From Candidatus Latescibacterota bacterium (GTDB lineage: Bacteria; Latescibacterota; UBA2968; UBA8231), in assembly GCA_022827835.1 (NCBI GenBank), contig JAJEIO010000062.1, forward strand, positions 1 to 64,000: a stretch of 64,000 nucleotides of DNA. The letters run 5' to 3'. The notes beneath the pieces were generated by a model. The model was not told where the DNA came from. It was given only the letters and a program-made list of their open reading frames with translations, and searched no databases. Positions 1 through 8,503 of this stretch are shown one piece after another. Numbering within the stretch: position 1 is the stretch's first letter; every line of letters begins with the position of its first letter. A program made the position numbers and the translations under genes.

Positions 1-141
1 TCGGAGGACGCCGGTGGTGGTTTGAATGCGGGGTTGGGCTATCAGTGGAACCAGTTGGTGTTCGACTATGCGTATGACATTGGGTTAGATTTGACTGAGA
101 CCAATGGTGCCCATCGGTTCTCCTTCGCATACCAATTCTAA
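1..141 (+). CDS. C-terminal end of a PorV/PorQ-like outer-membrane barrel protein (5' cut by window)
   Basis: The frame is open from base 1 to a TAA at 139-141 and gives 46 residues. They contain alternating polar/hydrophobic strands and end in HRFSFAYQF, with the terminal Phe typical of outer-membrane beta-barrels. The GLGYQWNQLVFDYAY-type strand followed by a final strand closing on an aromatic residue resembles the end of PorV/PorQ-family proteins, which in type IX secretion systems help deliver substrates at the outer membrane. Only the tail is visible, so the family call is tentative. It precedes the TPR/ExbBD cluster on the same strand with a 71-base gap. Confidence 0.5.
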   Translation, partial: SEDAGGGLNAGLGYQWNQLVFDYAYDIGLDLTETNGAHRFSFAYQF

Positions 142-212
142 CAAAACTAAAGACCCTGATAAACCCTTAATAAACTCCAAACTATAAATTAGGGTAACAA
201 GGAGATACACAA

Positions 213-3200
213 ATGACGGTCTGGGCCGGACTTATCGCGCTGGGATTGGGGCTAGGAGCTAGCCTTTTTCTACCGGTGCCGCAAAATCTGAAGACCAGTT
301 TTGACGCCGGACAATCTCTCTACGCCCTTGGCGAGTTTGAAGGGGCGATCATCGAGTATTCAAAGATCGTCAAGTTTGACAGCAAGGCCGTGCGTACCGA
401 CAGTGTGCGGGTAGTGTTTGGCAACGACTTGGAATTGCCTGTAGTCGCGGCGGCTTGGTATCAGCTAGGCAACGCCTACAAAAAGAGCGGGCAGCACGAA
501 AAAGCGGTAGAAGCCTATCGCCAAGTTCTCGACGTAGGAAGTGTAGCCGAGGATTTCAAGTCACTGGTGCAGTTCCAAGTTGCCGAGACTCGCTTCCTTG
601 CCAAAGAGTATGGCGAGGCAGCAAAGGAATACAAGCACTATGTCGAGTTGTTCCCCGAGACGCCGGAAGCTGGCAAGGCGTATTTTTACGCGGGCTGGAG
701 CGAGTTTAATACAAAAGAGTACGACCAATCCATCGAAACGCTCAACGGCATGTTGGCGGCTTACCCGCAGGACCGCTATGCGCCAGATTCGCAGTTCCGC
801 ATCGCCAGTTCCTTTTATGAGAAGGGCGAGTATGCCAAAGCCGTTGAGATGGCCCAGATAGTTCTCGATAAGTACCCCAATAGTCCAGTTATTGCCCAAG
901 CCCTTTATCTGGAGGCCAACGCCTACGACCAGATGGGGCGCGACGAAGAGGCAATTAAAGCCTACCGCGATGTGCGCAATCTCTACGACCGGATGTTTGA
1001 ACTCTTGCGCGGTTCGTTTCGCGAGGGGAAGAATGTCGATTTTGAGAACTATCGACAGCTTTTTGAGACTTCCTCGTTGCGCGTTGCTGAGATCTTTCGC
1101 AAAACAGACCAATTTGAGGAAGCCTACCAAGAGTTAATCGCCGCCCAAGAAACTGCCGAGGAACGCTTTTATAAAGCCAAGGTGCAGATGAGAATCGGCG
1201 ATAACTACATGGAGTGGGAGAAGTTCGACGAGGCGTGGACTGCTTACAACCAAGTGATTGAACTCTACGGGGATACGCCTTATCCACCGAATGCTCAGTA
1301 TCAGAAAGGCGAAGCCAAGTACTTCGCCGGAGACTACGCTGCTGCCCGCGAAGACTACCTACAACTGCTAGTGGACTACCCGGATAGCGAGACGGGTTTG
1401 CGCTCCGCAGCGCTCTACAGCGCAGGCTGGTCTGCTGAGAAACTCGGCGTGGTGGATCAAGCTATCGCAAGCTATACGCAGGCAGTGGACAACTTTCCCC
1501 GCTCCGACCAAGCGCCGCTGTGCTTGTTGCGCATCGCTCGGCTCAACTACGAGCAGCAGAAAGTCCAAGAGGCCATTGAAGCCTACAAGGCTATAACGGA
1601 AAGCTATCAGGATACGCGACATACGGCTGATGCTTACTATGGCCTTGGTATTCTCTACCGCGACGAAGATCGGAAAGACGAGGCTATCGCTGCTTTTTCT
1701 AAGGTTGATCGCGATGCCCGCGAGACGTACATCGCCGCGTTGATTGAGGCAGCCAATCTCTATATTTCCCAAGATCGCATAGCCGAGGGGCGTGCGTTGC
1801 TCAATCAATTGCTAGAAGGCGTGACCGGCGACCGCGATTTGGAGGCTAGGGCCCATTTCCAGATGGCCCAACTCGACCTCAACAATAAAAACTACGTCGA
1901 TGCAGTCGAGCGCTACACCATGGTGCTTGAAGAGTACCCAGAAAGCGATGTCATTCGCGACACCCGCTACGGCCGTGCATTGGCCTACCACTATTCGGGC
2001 CGTTACGACCGTGCGCTGATCGATTACAAGTGGCTGTTGGACACCAAGATTCCCAAGGCGATGCAGCTAAAGGTCTCGTTCTCGATGGCCCTCTCGTACT
2101 CGGCGGAAGGCAATGACGACGAAGCGGAGAAGCTGCTGAATGAGGTCATTGCTTCTGGAGACGAGAGCTTGGTGCGTTCGGCGCGACTGCAGCTGATCTC
2201 AATGGCCGAAAAGAAGGGTAATCCAGAGGAAGCGGTGCGCATCTACGAGGAGATGTTGGCTACCACTACCTCTAGCGAGGACCGGGAGCGCTTGCTCATT
2301 CGCTTGGCTAATGCTTACTTCAAACTAGATAAGTTCCAGCAGAGTATTGAAGCGGCTCAGGAGCTAATCGACTTGGCCGTCAATGTCGAGAGCATTGCTA
2401 ATGCGCTCTTCGTCCAAGGCAACTGTTTCTATAGGTCGGAGCAGTTCGTCCAAGCGATTGCCACGTATAACACCATTATCGAAAACTATCCGCAGATTGC
2501 TTGGGCCAAAAATGCCCAGTTCCAGATCGGCGTAGCTTATAACAAACTGTCGGCTAACGGCAATGTTGACGTGCTGCCAGCGATGTCCCAAGCGTTCAAT
2601 ACCTACTACACCCAATATCCTGATGACGAGCGCGCTGTGCATGCCTATTACTATGATGCTTGGGCGCACTATCGGATGGGTAAATGGCGAGACGCCAGCA
2701 ATATTTTTGCTAGCCTAGCAGATAAGTATCCGCAGTCCCGCTATGCTTCTGAGGCGCTTTTTCGCGCTGGCGATGCCCTGTTTAACATGACCAATAGAAG
2801 TGGCGTGGAGGACAAAGACCAGCACTACCTAGATGCCATGGTCTACTACGACCGAATCATTAGGCGCTATTCTCAGTCGAGCCATGTGGATGATGCACTC
2901 TACAACAAGGCTTGGTGCCTGATTAACCTCGACCGCAAGGAAGAAGCGGTGCCAATCTTCGAGAGAATAGTCGCTGAACATGCCAACGGTACGTATGGGG
3001 CACGTAGCCAATTTACGCTCGGAGATTACTATTACGGCCTCAAGGATTACGAGAAGGCCACCGAAAGCTACCAGACTTTCTTGGATCGCTTTCCCGTTGA
3101 CAAGTTGACTGCCCAAGATCGAGCGTTGCCGAACAAGGCAAGGACTCTGCTCGGACATTTGGCTGAGATCGATGCCTACAATCTTTATGCAACGGGCGAA

Positions 3201-3458
3201 CAGCTTTTGGCTGAGAAAAATTACGATGAAGCAATGGTAGTCTTCAAGGAAGTGCAGCAGAAGTATCCCAAGAGCGATCAGGCTGTCAATTCATTAGTCA
3301 ACATCGGTGCCGCCTATATGGCCCAAGAGGAATTCCGTCAGGCTGGTGCCGTCTTTCAGGAGGTCGTCGACAACTATGGCGACAATCCCAAATACGTGAC
3401 GCAGGTGGACTATGCCAGAGAGCAGCTACAGGTAATGCAGGAAGCTCGCGTCCTATAA
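213..3458 (+). CDS. Large TPR-repeat protein, probably periplasmic, of an ExbB/ExbD cluster
   Basis: 1081 residues. The ATG follows an AAGGAGA site by 7 bases. The N-terminus (about residues 3-22) is a hydrophobic signal or membrane anchor. The rest is an almost unbroken run of tetratricopeptide repeats, recognisable as A-x-Y..G-x-A-x-Y..Y-P-x-S blocks such as YDQSIETLNGMLAAYPQ and EEAYQELIAAQ. Such long TPR solenoids serve as protein-protein scaffolds; YbgF/CpoB-type TPR proteins are known partners of TolQ/TolR systems. It is followed in 42 bases by the ExbB/TolQ-like gene, so a role as periplasmic partner of that proton channel is likely but inferred. No catalytic domain is seen. Its GC content looks lower than that of the catabolic genes further right. 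Confidence 0.85.
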   Translation: MTVWAGLIALGLGLGASLFLPVPQNLKTSFDAGQSLYALGEFEGAIIEYSKIVKFDSKAVRTDSVRVVFGNDLELPVVAAAWYQLGNAYKKSGQHEKAVEAYRQVLDVGSVAEDFKSLVQFQVAETRFLAKEYGEAAKEYKHYVELFPETPEAGKAYFYAGWSEFNTKEYDQSIETLNGMLAAYPQDRYAPDSQFRIASSFYEKGEYAKAVEMAQIVLDKYPNSPVIAQALYLEANAYDQMGRDEEAIKAYRDVRNLYDRMFELLRGSFREGKNVDFENYRQLFETSSLRVAEIFRKTDQFEEAYQELIAAQETAEERFYKAKVQMRIGDNYMEWEKFDEAWTAYNQVIELYGDTPYPPNAQYQKGEAKYFAGDYAAAREDYLQLLVDYPDSETGLRSAALYSAGWSAEKLGVVDQAIASYTQAVDNFPRSDQAPLCLLRIARLNYEQQKVQEAIEAYKAITESYQDTRHTADAYYGLGILYRDEDRKDEAIAAFSKVDRDARETYIAALIEAANLYISQDRIAEGRALLNQLLEGVTGDRDLEARAHFQMAQLDLNNKNYVDAVERYTMVLEEYPESDVIRDTRYGRALAYHYSGRYDRALIDYKWLLDTKIPKAMQLKVSFSMALSYSAEGNDDEAEKLLNEVIASGDESLVRSARLQLISMAEKKGNPEEAVRIYEEMLATTTSSEDRERLLIRLANAYFKLDKFQQSIEAAQELIDLAVNVESIANALFVQGNCFYRSEQFVQAIATYNTIIENYPQIAWAKNAQFQIGVAYNKLSANGNVDVLPAMSQAFNTYYTQYPDDERAVHAYYYDAWAHYRMGKWRDASNIFASLADKYPQSRYASEALFRAGDALFNMTNRSGVEDKDQHYLDAMVYYDRIIRRYSQSSHVDDALYNKAWCLINLDRKEEAVPIFERIVAEHANGTYGARSQFTLGDYYYGLKDYEKATESYQTFLDRFPVDKLTAQDRALPNKARTLLGHLAEIDAYNLYATGEQLLAEKNYDEAMVVFKEVQQKYPKSDQAVNSLVNIGAAYMAQEEFRQAGAVFQEVVDNYGDNPKYVTQVDYAREQLQVMQEARVL

Positions 3459-3500
3459 CCTTGATTTCTTTGCGTCCTAACTTAAGGAGGGATAGAGAAG

Positions 3501-4154
3501 ATGATTGAACTTTTTCGCGAAGGTGGACCTTTCATGTATCCTTTGATGCTCTGGTCTATGCTGTCCATTGCGTTCTTTCTCGAGCGCATTTGGACGTATG
3601 CACGGCTGCGCTCTGAGGACGAATTGGCCGAAATCACCAACGATATCAACTCGCGTATTGACTCGGGTGCCTCCCTTGACCAGCTCAGAGAGTACTGCGC
3701 CGAAGTCGGTAAGCTCGAAGGCGAAGTGTACGGCGAAGGGATTGAGCGCTTTGAGCATTTGTCGCGCGAGCAACGTACTATGGAGGAGATGCGCGAGGAA
3801 ATGAACGGCACGGTTGAACGCGCCGCCTTGGGGTATCTCGAACGGTATCTGGCCGTTATTGACTTCGTGTCTAAATCCGTGGTGTTGCTCGGCCTGCTGG
3901 GCACGGTTAACGGTATGATCAACGCTTTTGAAGGTATTGCGGAAAAGGGCCTCGGCGAGCCAACAATCGTCGCCGCAGGTATTTCCGAAGCACTAATCAC
4001 TACAGTTACCGGTCTGGTGATCGCCGTGCCTTCAATCGCCATCTTCACGTACTTTAGCAATCGCGCTACAGGCAAGTCCGTTGAGTTTGAAGCATATGGC
4101 CACGGTTTTGTGGACGCTCTGCTGCGCCGCTGGCAAGGCACCCAAGCTGCCTAA
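3501..4154 (+). CDS. MotA/TolQ/ExbB-family proton channel
   Basis: 217 residues with TAAGGAGGG upstream of the ATG. There are three membrane segments at about 12-30, 118-140 and 158-182. The conserved core (VVLLGLLGTVNGMINAFE, then GISEALITTVTGLVIAVPS) is the hallmark of the ExbB/TolQ/MotA channel family. These proteins form a pentameric inner-membrane channel that uses the proton gradient to drive an ExbD/TolR dimer and a periplasmic effector. Length is usual for the family. It sits between the TPR gene and the ExbD gene (31-base gap) and is surely co-transcribed with them. Whether it energises TonB receptors, a Tol-like system or something else cannot be read from this gene alone. Confidence 0.93.
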   Translation: MIELFREGGPFMYPLMLWSMLSIAFFLERIWTYARLRSEDELAEITNDINSRIDSGASLDQLREYCAEVGKLEGEVYGEGIERFEHLSREQRTMEEMREEMNGTVERAALGYLERYLAVIDFVSKSVVLLGLLGTVNGMINAFEGIAEKGLGEPTIVAAGISEALITTVTGLVIAVPSIAIFTYFSNRATGKSVEFEAYGHGFVDALLRRWQGTQAA

Positions 4155-4185
4155 GGGCAGCCCTTTTTTAGGAGGCATGAGATAG

Positions 4186-4593
4186 ATGGCTGATAGAGTA
4201 GAAAAAAAAGAACTGACCATGCCCGACCTGACGCCGATGATTGACGTGGTCTTTCAGCTACTCATCTTCTTCATGGTGACTGCTGTGTTCGCCATTACTC
4301 CGGGTTTGGACATCAAGTTGCCCGAGGCCGAAGAGGCTCAGGCTCCGGAGAAGGAAAACCTCTTTATCGTCGTGGATCAGGACGGCAACATGAAGCTGAA
4401 CCACAAGTCGGTAACCTTTGCGACCCTCAAAGAGGAATTGCAGGCGAAGAGACAGCTACTGGACAACACCACGATGATTATCATCCAAGGAGATGAGCGT
4501 TCCACGCACGGGCAAATCGTCCAGATCATGGATATTGCTCGCCAAGTGGGCGTCATTGATCAGGTCATTGCCACGGAACCGCAGCGAAACTAA
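4186..4593 (+). CDS. ExbD/TolR-family biopolymer transport protein
   Basis: 135 residues. A short cytoplasmic tail is followed by the signature DLTPMIDVVFQLLIFFMV, which holds the single transmembrane helix and the conserved proton-carrying Asp (D20). The periplasmic domain (about 45-135) has the typical ExbD beta-alpha fold pattern ending IVQIMDIARQVGV. It works with the preceding ExbB/TolQ-like channel to turn proton flow into motion of a periplasmic partner. A GGAGG site lies before the ATG. The next gene starts 37 bases downstream. Confidence 0.93.
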   Translation: MADRVEKKELTMPDLTPMIDVVFQLLIFFMVTAVFAITPGLDIKLPEAEEAQAPEKENLFIVVDQDGNMKLNHKSVTFATLKEELQAKRQLLDNTTMIIIQGDERSTHGQIVQIMDIARQVGVIDQVIATEPQRN

Positions 4594-4630
4594 GTGAGGG
4601 TTCTAGGCCCTTCCAAGAGGGGGAAGAACT

Positions 4631-6007
4631 GTGGTAGACGAGTATAGAGTAGACGAATATAAAAAAGCAGTACAAGCTCAGCGCAAAAAAACGGCCTATT
4701 TGGCGGTCGGCGCGGCCTTTCTCATTCACGTACTTTTCATCCTGTCCAAGTGGGTGGTAATCGCCGCCGGCTTGGCGGGTGCCGGGGTGCTGATATACGC
4801 CCTATATTCGGCTACCACCGGCCGTCGGCTAAACATGGGCGTGGCCTTTATGCTCTCGGTAGCTATTCACGCTGGCGTCTTCGTTTACGATCATCTCTTT
4901 GGCATTGGCGAAGAAGAGACAAAGGAGGCGCTAATCATTTTCCGCGCTCCTCCGCCAATTCTCGAAAAGAACTTCGACTTAGCCAAGCGTCCCGAGATAT
5001 CCGAAGTGCAGATGGAGATGCTGCAGTCGATGGCACCGCCGGATTTGCCGCAGGATATATCGGCGATAGCCGATGTTAGCGCGGTAGGTAGCGACCTGCT
5101 GAGTTCGGTCTTGCCTGGTACGCAGGTCTTGGGGGCCTTTTCAGGTGCCAAGGCCGAAGATTTGGCCTTCGACGAGGTCGCGATGATCGAACTAGCGGAA
5201 ACGTCGGCACCAGTGCAAGAGGCTCTGAGCCTGAGGCACGAATTGCTCAATGTCGGCGACTTAGACATTGGCCGCTATCAAGCGATCTTGATTCATGATC
5301 CCGACAATAAACGCAATATCCGCGGCTTTTTTAACATGACAGTCATTGACTACGATATCGCAGACAAGAATCGCGATCGGTTCCCAACTGCGGTAGAGGA
5401 GTTGATGCGCTATATGCGCGACCATACTCAAATTAATGCCCGAATTGAGGGCACGACCTTGGAATTTTCGGATCCGCGTATCATGGACGCCCCCATGATT
5501 TATGTGACGGGCAACGATGCTGTCTTGCAAATCAGCGATACAGAGAAAACCAACCTAGGCGACTATCTCAAGAATGGTGGTTTTCTCTATGCCGAGGAAA
5601 TCCGCCAAAGCGACGCTGAGAACGGACTTGACGGCAAAGAAGCCGGGGTTTCAGGTACGCCGTTTGATCGCCAGTTCAAGGCCCTGATGAAAGATCCGTT
5701 GGTGTTGGGTAGCGACGGCTCCAAGTGGCAGAAAGTGCCTAAGAGCCACGATCTCTACTATAGCTTCTGGGATTTTCCCGATGGTCCGCCTATGGGCGGC
5801 GCACCGGCTGGCAATGTGTTCGATTTGGAGATGCTGGAACTGCGCGGTCGGGTTGCGGTGGTCTTCAGCGACCTAAATATTAGCTGGTACTGGGGAGATC
5901 CGCTGGCTGATGCACGAGAGCGCGGGTTGCAGTTCGGGGTCAACCTAATCGTCTATGCGTTGACTCAGCCGGGCGGCATCGCCAACGTGACCCAGTTTAC
6001 TCAATAA
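4631..6007 (+). CDS. Membrane-anchored DUF4159 protein of the ExbB/ExbD cluster
   Basis: 458 residues from a GTG start preceded by AGAGGGGG. Residues 1-95 contain two or three membrane segments (AYLAVGAAFLIHVLFIL; WVVIAAGLAGAGVLIYAL; GVAFMLSVAIHAGVFVY). A linker with APPPILEKNFDLAKRPE looks like the periplasmic entry of a TonB-type protein. The C-terminal half (about 205-450) matches DUF4159, a domain with a glutamine-amidotransferase-like fold and no established activity; motifs include PMIYVTGNDAVLQIS and LKNGGFLYAEEI. Fusion of a TonB-like membrane anchor to DUF4159 next to ExbBD suggests that this is the energised effector of the complex. That is inference. It is the last gene before a strong hairpin. 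Confidence 0.75.
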   Translation: MVDEYRVDEYKKAVQAQRKKTAYLAVGAAFLIHVLFILSKWVVIAAGLAGAGVLIYALYSATTGRRLNMGVAFMLSVAIHAGVFVYDHLFGIGEEETKEALIIFRAPPPILEKNFDLAKRPEISEVQMEMLQSMAPPDLPQDISAIADVSAVGSDLLSSVLPGTQVLGAFSGAKAEDLAFDEVAMIELAETSAPVQEALSLRHELLNVGDLDIGRYQAILIHDPDNKRNIRGFFNMTVIDYDIADKNRDRFPTAVEELMRYMRDHTQINARIEGTTLEFSDPRIMDAPMIYVTGNDAVLQISDTEKTNLGDYLKNGGFLYAEEIRQSDAENGLDGKEAGVSGTPFDRQFKALMKDPLVLGSDGSKWQKVPKSHDLYYSFWDFPDGPPMGGAPAGNVFDLEMLELRGRVAVVFSDLNISWYWGDPLADARERGLQFGVNLIVYALTQPGGIANVTQFTQ

Positions 6008-6033
6008 GCACCCTTCAAAGTAGTAAGCAGTTC

Positions 6034-6068
6034 GGATGCCCTACCGGTAAACCACCGGTAGGGCATCC
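6034..6068 (+). terminator. Intrinsic-type terminator hairpin between DUF4159 gene and aroA
   Basis: Perfect 15-bp inverted repeat GGATGCCCTACCGGT / ACCGGTAGGGCATCC with a 5-base loop, followed by TTGTTTC. It lies between two convergent genes and probably stops transcription of both. The T-tract is short. Confidence 0.8.
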
Positions 6069-6091
6069 TTGTTTCGATCATTCCCTTCCGT

Positions 6092-7381
6092 TCACGCCGA
6101 TCCTCTTATCTGATCCCAGACATCGAAGTATGTCGGAAAAGTTTTGCCGACGCATCCTGGGTCGTTGATGCGGATTCCGGGCACTCGCAATCCGACTAGA
6201 GCAAAACTCATAGCTACTCGGTGATCCTTATAGGTATCGATGCTGCTGCTTTTGGGTTTGGAAGGCGCGATAGTAACACCATCTCTGTGCTCTTCTACCG
6301 CCACTCCGAGCCGACGCAGTTGGGCGACCATAGCGGCAATCCGGTCGGTCTCCTGCCAGCGCGTGTGCTCGATGTTGCGGAGCCGCACAGGATTCTTGGC
6401 AAAGGGAGCGATCGCAGCTAGCGTCAGTGAGGTATCTGATATGGCCTTCATATCGATGTCTATACCTCTGAGTTGATCCGGCCCGATCACCTCAACTCCG
6501 CTGGCGTAACGGTTGACTGTGCATCCCATTTTCTCGAGCACATTGACGAAGTGGATATCACCTTGGGCTGAGTCGGCGGCAATGTCGGCTACGCGTACCC
6601 GACCACCGGTGAGCGCAGCGGCGGCAAAGAAGTACGAGGCGTTGGAAGCATCCGGCTCAATGGCGTAGACACGAGGCGTATAGCATTGGCTGCCAGCGAC
6701 GCGAAAGCGCCGATACTCGTCGTGCTCGACCTCGATTCCAAATGCCTGCATTACCGCCATAGTGATGTCAATATATTCGGTCTTGAACTCGCTGACCATT
6801 TCGATTTCCAAGCCGTTGTCGGCGTAGGGAGCGACGAGCAGCAGCGAAGTGAGAAACTGGCTGCTTTTGCTGGCGTCGAGCCGGGTTTTTCCTCCCTTGA
6901 ACCCCTTGGCCTGTACCTCTATGGGTAGGCATCCGTTGGCAAAGCGCGAACGAGCGTCGATCCCGAGTTGGCCGAGTGCGTCGAGCAGATCGGCCATCGG
7001 TCGGCTCTGGCGCATGGGTGCGTCGCCGTCGATGATGAAGGTGCCATTGCCGAGCGCGATATAGCTTGTGATCGACCGAGAAGTAGTGCCCGAATTGCCG
7101 ATGTACAGCTCGGCACCATCGACGGGGATCCGTCCCCCATTACCTGAGACCACAAAGCTGGCCGCCTTTGGATCGGCCTCTATAGAGACGCCGAGTTTGC
7201 GCAGCGCCTGGACCATGTAGTCGGTGTCGTCGCTAAAGAGTGCGCCTATAAGGTGTGATTCTCCGTTGGCTAATGCCGCGATCAGCAGCGCCCGGTTGGT
7301 GTAACTTTTGGACCCGGGAACGGAGACTTCGGCGTCGAGAGGTTTTTGCAGAGGTTGTATTTCGAGCGAATCAGCGTTCAT
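6092..7381 (-). CDS. aroA: 3-phosphoshikimate 1-carboxyvinyltransferase (EPSP synthase)
   Basis: 429 residues, normal for the family. It transfers enolpyruvate from PEP to shikimate-3-phosphate in the cytoplasmic shikimate pathway. Visible motifs are VPGSKSYTNRALLIAAL at the N-terminus (substrate and PEP Lys), IGNSGTTSRS (the variable GNAGT region), GDAPMRQSRPM, SSQFLTSLLLVAP, RWQETDRIAAM (a Q where many enzymes have K), TYKDHRVAMSFAL and PGCVGKTFPTYFD. It stands alone, with no other aromatic-pathway genes nearby, convergent with the DUF4159 gene and divergent from the DapA-family gene. Confidence 0.97.
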   Translation of the reverse strand: MNADSLEIQPLQKPLDAEVSVPGSKSYTNRALLIAALANGESHLIGALFSDDTDYMVQALRKLGVSIEADPKAASFVVSGNGGRIPVDGAELYIGNSGTTSRSITSYIALGNGTFIIDGDAPMRQSRPMADLLDALGQLGIDARSRFANGCLPIEVQAKGFKGGKTRLDASKSSQFLTSLLLVAPYADNGLEIEMVSEFKTEYIDITMAVMQAFGIEVEHDEYRRFRVAGSQCYTPRVYAIEPDASNASYFFAAAALTGGRVRVADIAADSAQGDIHFVNVLEKMGCTVNRYASGVEVIGPDQLRGIDIDMKAISDTSLTLAAIAPFAKNPVRLRNIEHTRWQETDRIAAMVAQLRRLGVAVEEHRDGVTIAPSKPKSSSIDTYKDHRVAMSFALVGLRVPGIRINDPGCVGKTFPTYFDVWDQIRGSA

Positions 7382-7534
7382 GTTTAGTTAAACGTTGGGT
7401 GGCATGATGCGAGCGGCACGAGGCTATGCATAATCTGGTATCTCGCGGTGTTCTGAGCAATGCCTGCTTGGGAGGTCTTAGGCTGGAGGGCGCTGGTGTT
7501 TTCTCCTACATTTATCCACGAAAGGAATGCGTCA

Positions 7535-8431
7535 ATGCCATCAGTCAAGAAGCCGGACGAGATCAGAAATTTACTCGAAGGTCCAGTCAACTCCATCCCC
7601 ACTACATTTTTGCCCAACGGCCAACTAGATTGGGAGGGCATCGGTCGCATAATCGACCTGGGCATCGCCAGCGGCAGCAAGGTCAGCTTGCTGACCTACG
7701 GGGACAGCCAGTTTGAGTTCCTCAGCGATGAAGAAGTCGCCCAGCTTACCCGCTTCTTGATTGACCGGGTCGCCGGACGGGCATTGACGGTGGCGGCTAC
7801 TCGGCGCTGGCCAGACGACCGGGCGGTCCAGTTCGCCGAGTATTGCCGTAGTTGGGGAGCCGATGTGCTGATGGTGCTGCCACCGGAACAAGCCCAACCG
7901 CAAGGTAAGGTCGTCCAATACCGCAAAGTAGCCCAAGTCATGCCTCTGATGTTGGTGGGGTGTCCACCCTATGAAATTCTTGACGAACTACTCGACGCGC
8001 CCAACATCTGCACCTTCAAAGAAGACGGCACACTTGAATACGCAAAAGCGACTATGCACCGCTATGGTGATCGGTGGAAGTTCATGACCGGCGGGGGCCT
8101 ATGGCGCAATTTCGCACAATGGCCCTGCGGCATTCGTGCCTTCTTTTGCTATCCATCTTCGTTTGCTCCCTACATAGCACAAAGCTACTGGCGGGCCTTC
8201 CAAGATGGCGACACCAAAACGGCCCAGACCATCATTACCCAAATCGAGGAACCTTTCTGGGGGGTGGCCACAGATGTGGTAGGCGGCGGTCAGGCTGTGT
8301 GGCGCACCGCACTTGAACTCAATGGCATTGCCTCGCGCTGGTTGCGTCCGCCTATGGTCACAGCCACAGACGAGGAGGTGGAGAAGATCGGTGCCGTCTT
8401 GGATGCCATTGGGCTGATAAATCCCCTCTGA
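7535..8431 (+). CDS. Dihydrodipicolinate synthase/N-acetylneuraminate lyase family protein with altered active site
   Basis: 298 residues starting MPSVKKPDEIRN. I chose this ATG because AAAGGA lies 8 bases upstream and homology to the family begins here; an in-frame upstream ATG at 7460 gives an unrelated extension. The TIM-barrel class I aldolase pattern is clear (VNSIPTTFLPNGQLDWEGIGRIID, then the Schiff-base Lys in ICTFKEDGTLEY). The tyrosine that normally precedes the N-x-P motif (LYNVP) is replaced, the segment here being MLVGCPPY. Substrate is therefore uncertain; lysine biosynthesis is unlikely. Neighbouring glycosidase-like genes suggest a sugar-acid or sialic-acid-type lyase, but that is inference. 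Confidence 0.8.
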   Translation: MPSVKKPDEIRNLLEGPVNSIPTTFLPNGQLDWEGIGRIIDLGIASGSKVSLLTYGDSQFEFLSDEEVAQLTRFLIDRVAGRALTVAATRRWPDDRAVQFAEYCRSWGADVLMVLPPEQAQPQGKVVQYRKVAQVMPLMLVGCPPYEILDELLDAPNICTFKEDGTLEYAKATMHRYGDRWKFMTGGGLWRNFAQWPCGIRAFFCYPSSFAPYIAQSYWRAFQDGDTKTAQTIITQIEEPFWGVATDVVGGGQAVWRTALELNGIASRWLRPPMVTATDEEVEKIGAVLDAIGLINPL

Positions 8432-8503
8432 GACGAGAAGCCCTTCTGCCAAGAACTGCTCGCGGTTCAACTGCACAGTTTATCTCTTTCGCTCTAAGAC
8501 GGA

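Noticed and set aside
561-1130. Open frames opposite the TPR gene and long frames opposite other genes
   Set aside because: They lack ribosome sites and family motifs and mirror the codon bias of the genes on the other strand.
2200-2260. Possible tRNA or other structural RNA genes anywhere in the window
   Set aside because: No cloverleaf with a T-loop GTTCGAATC-type segment was seen in the intergenic stretches; all gaps are under 300 bases.
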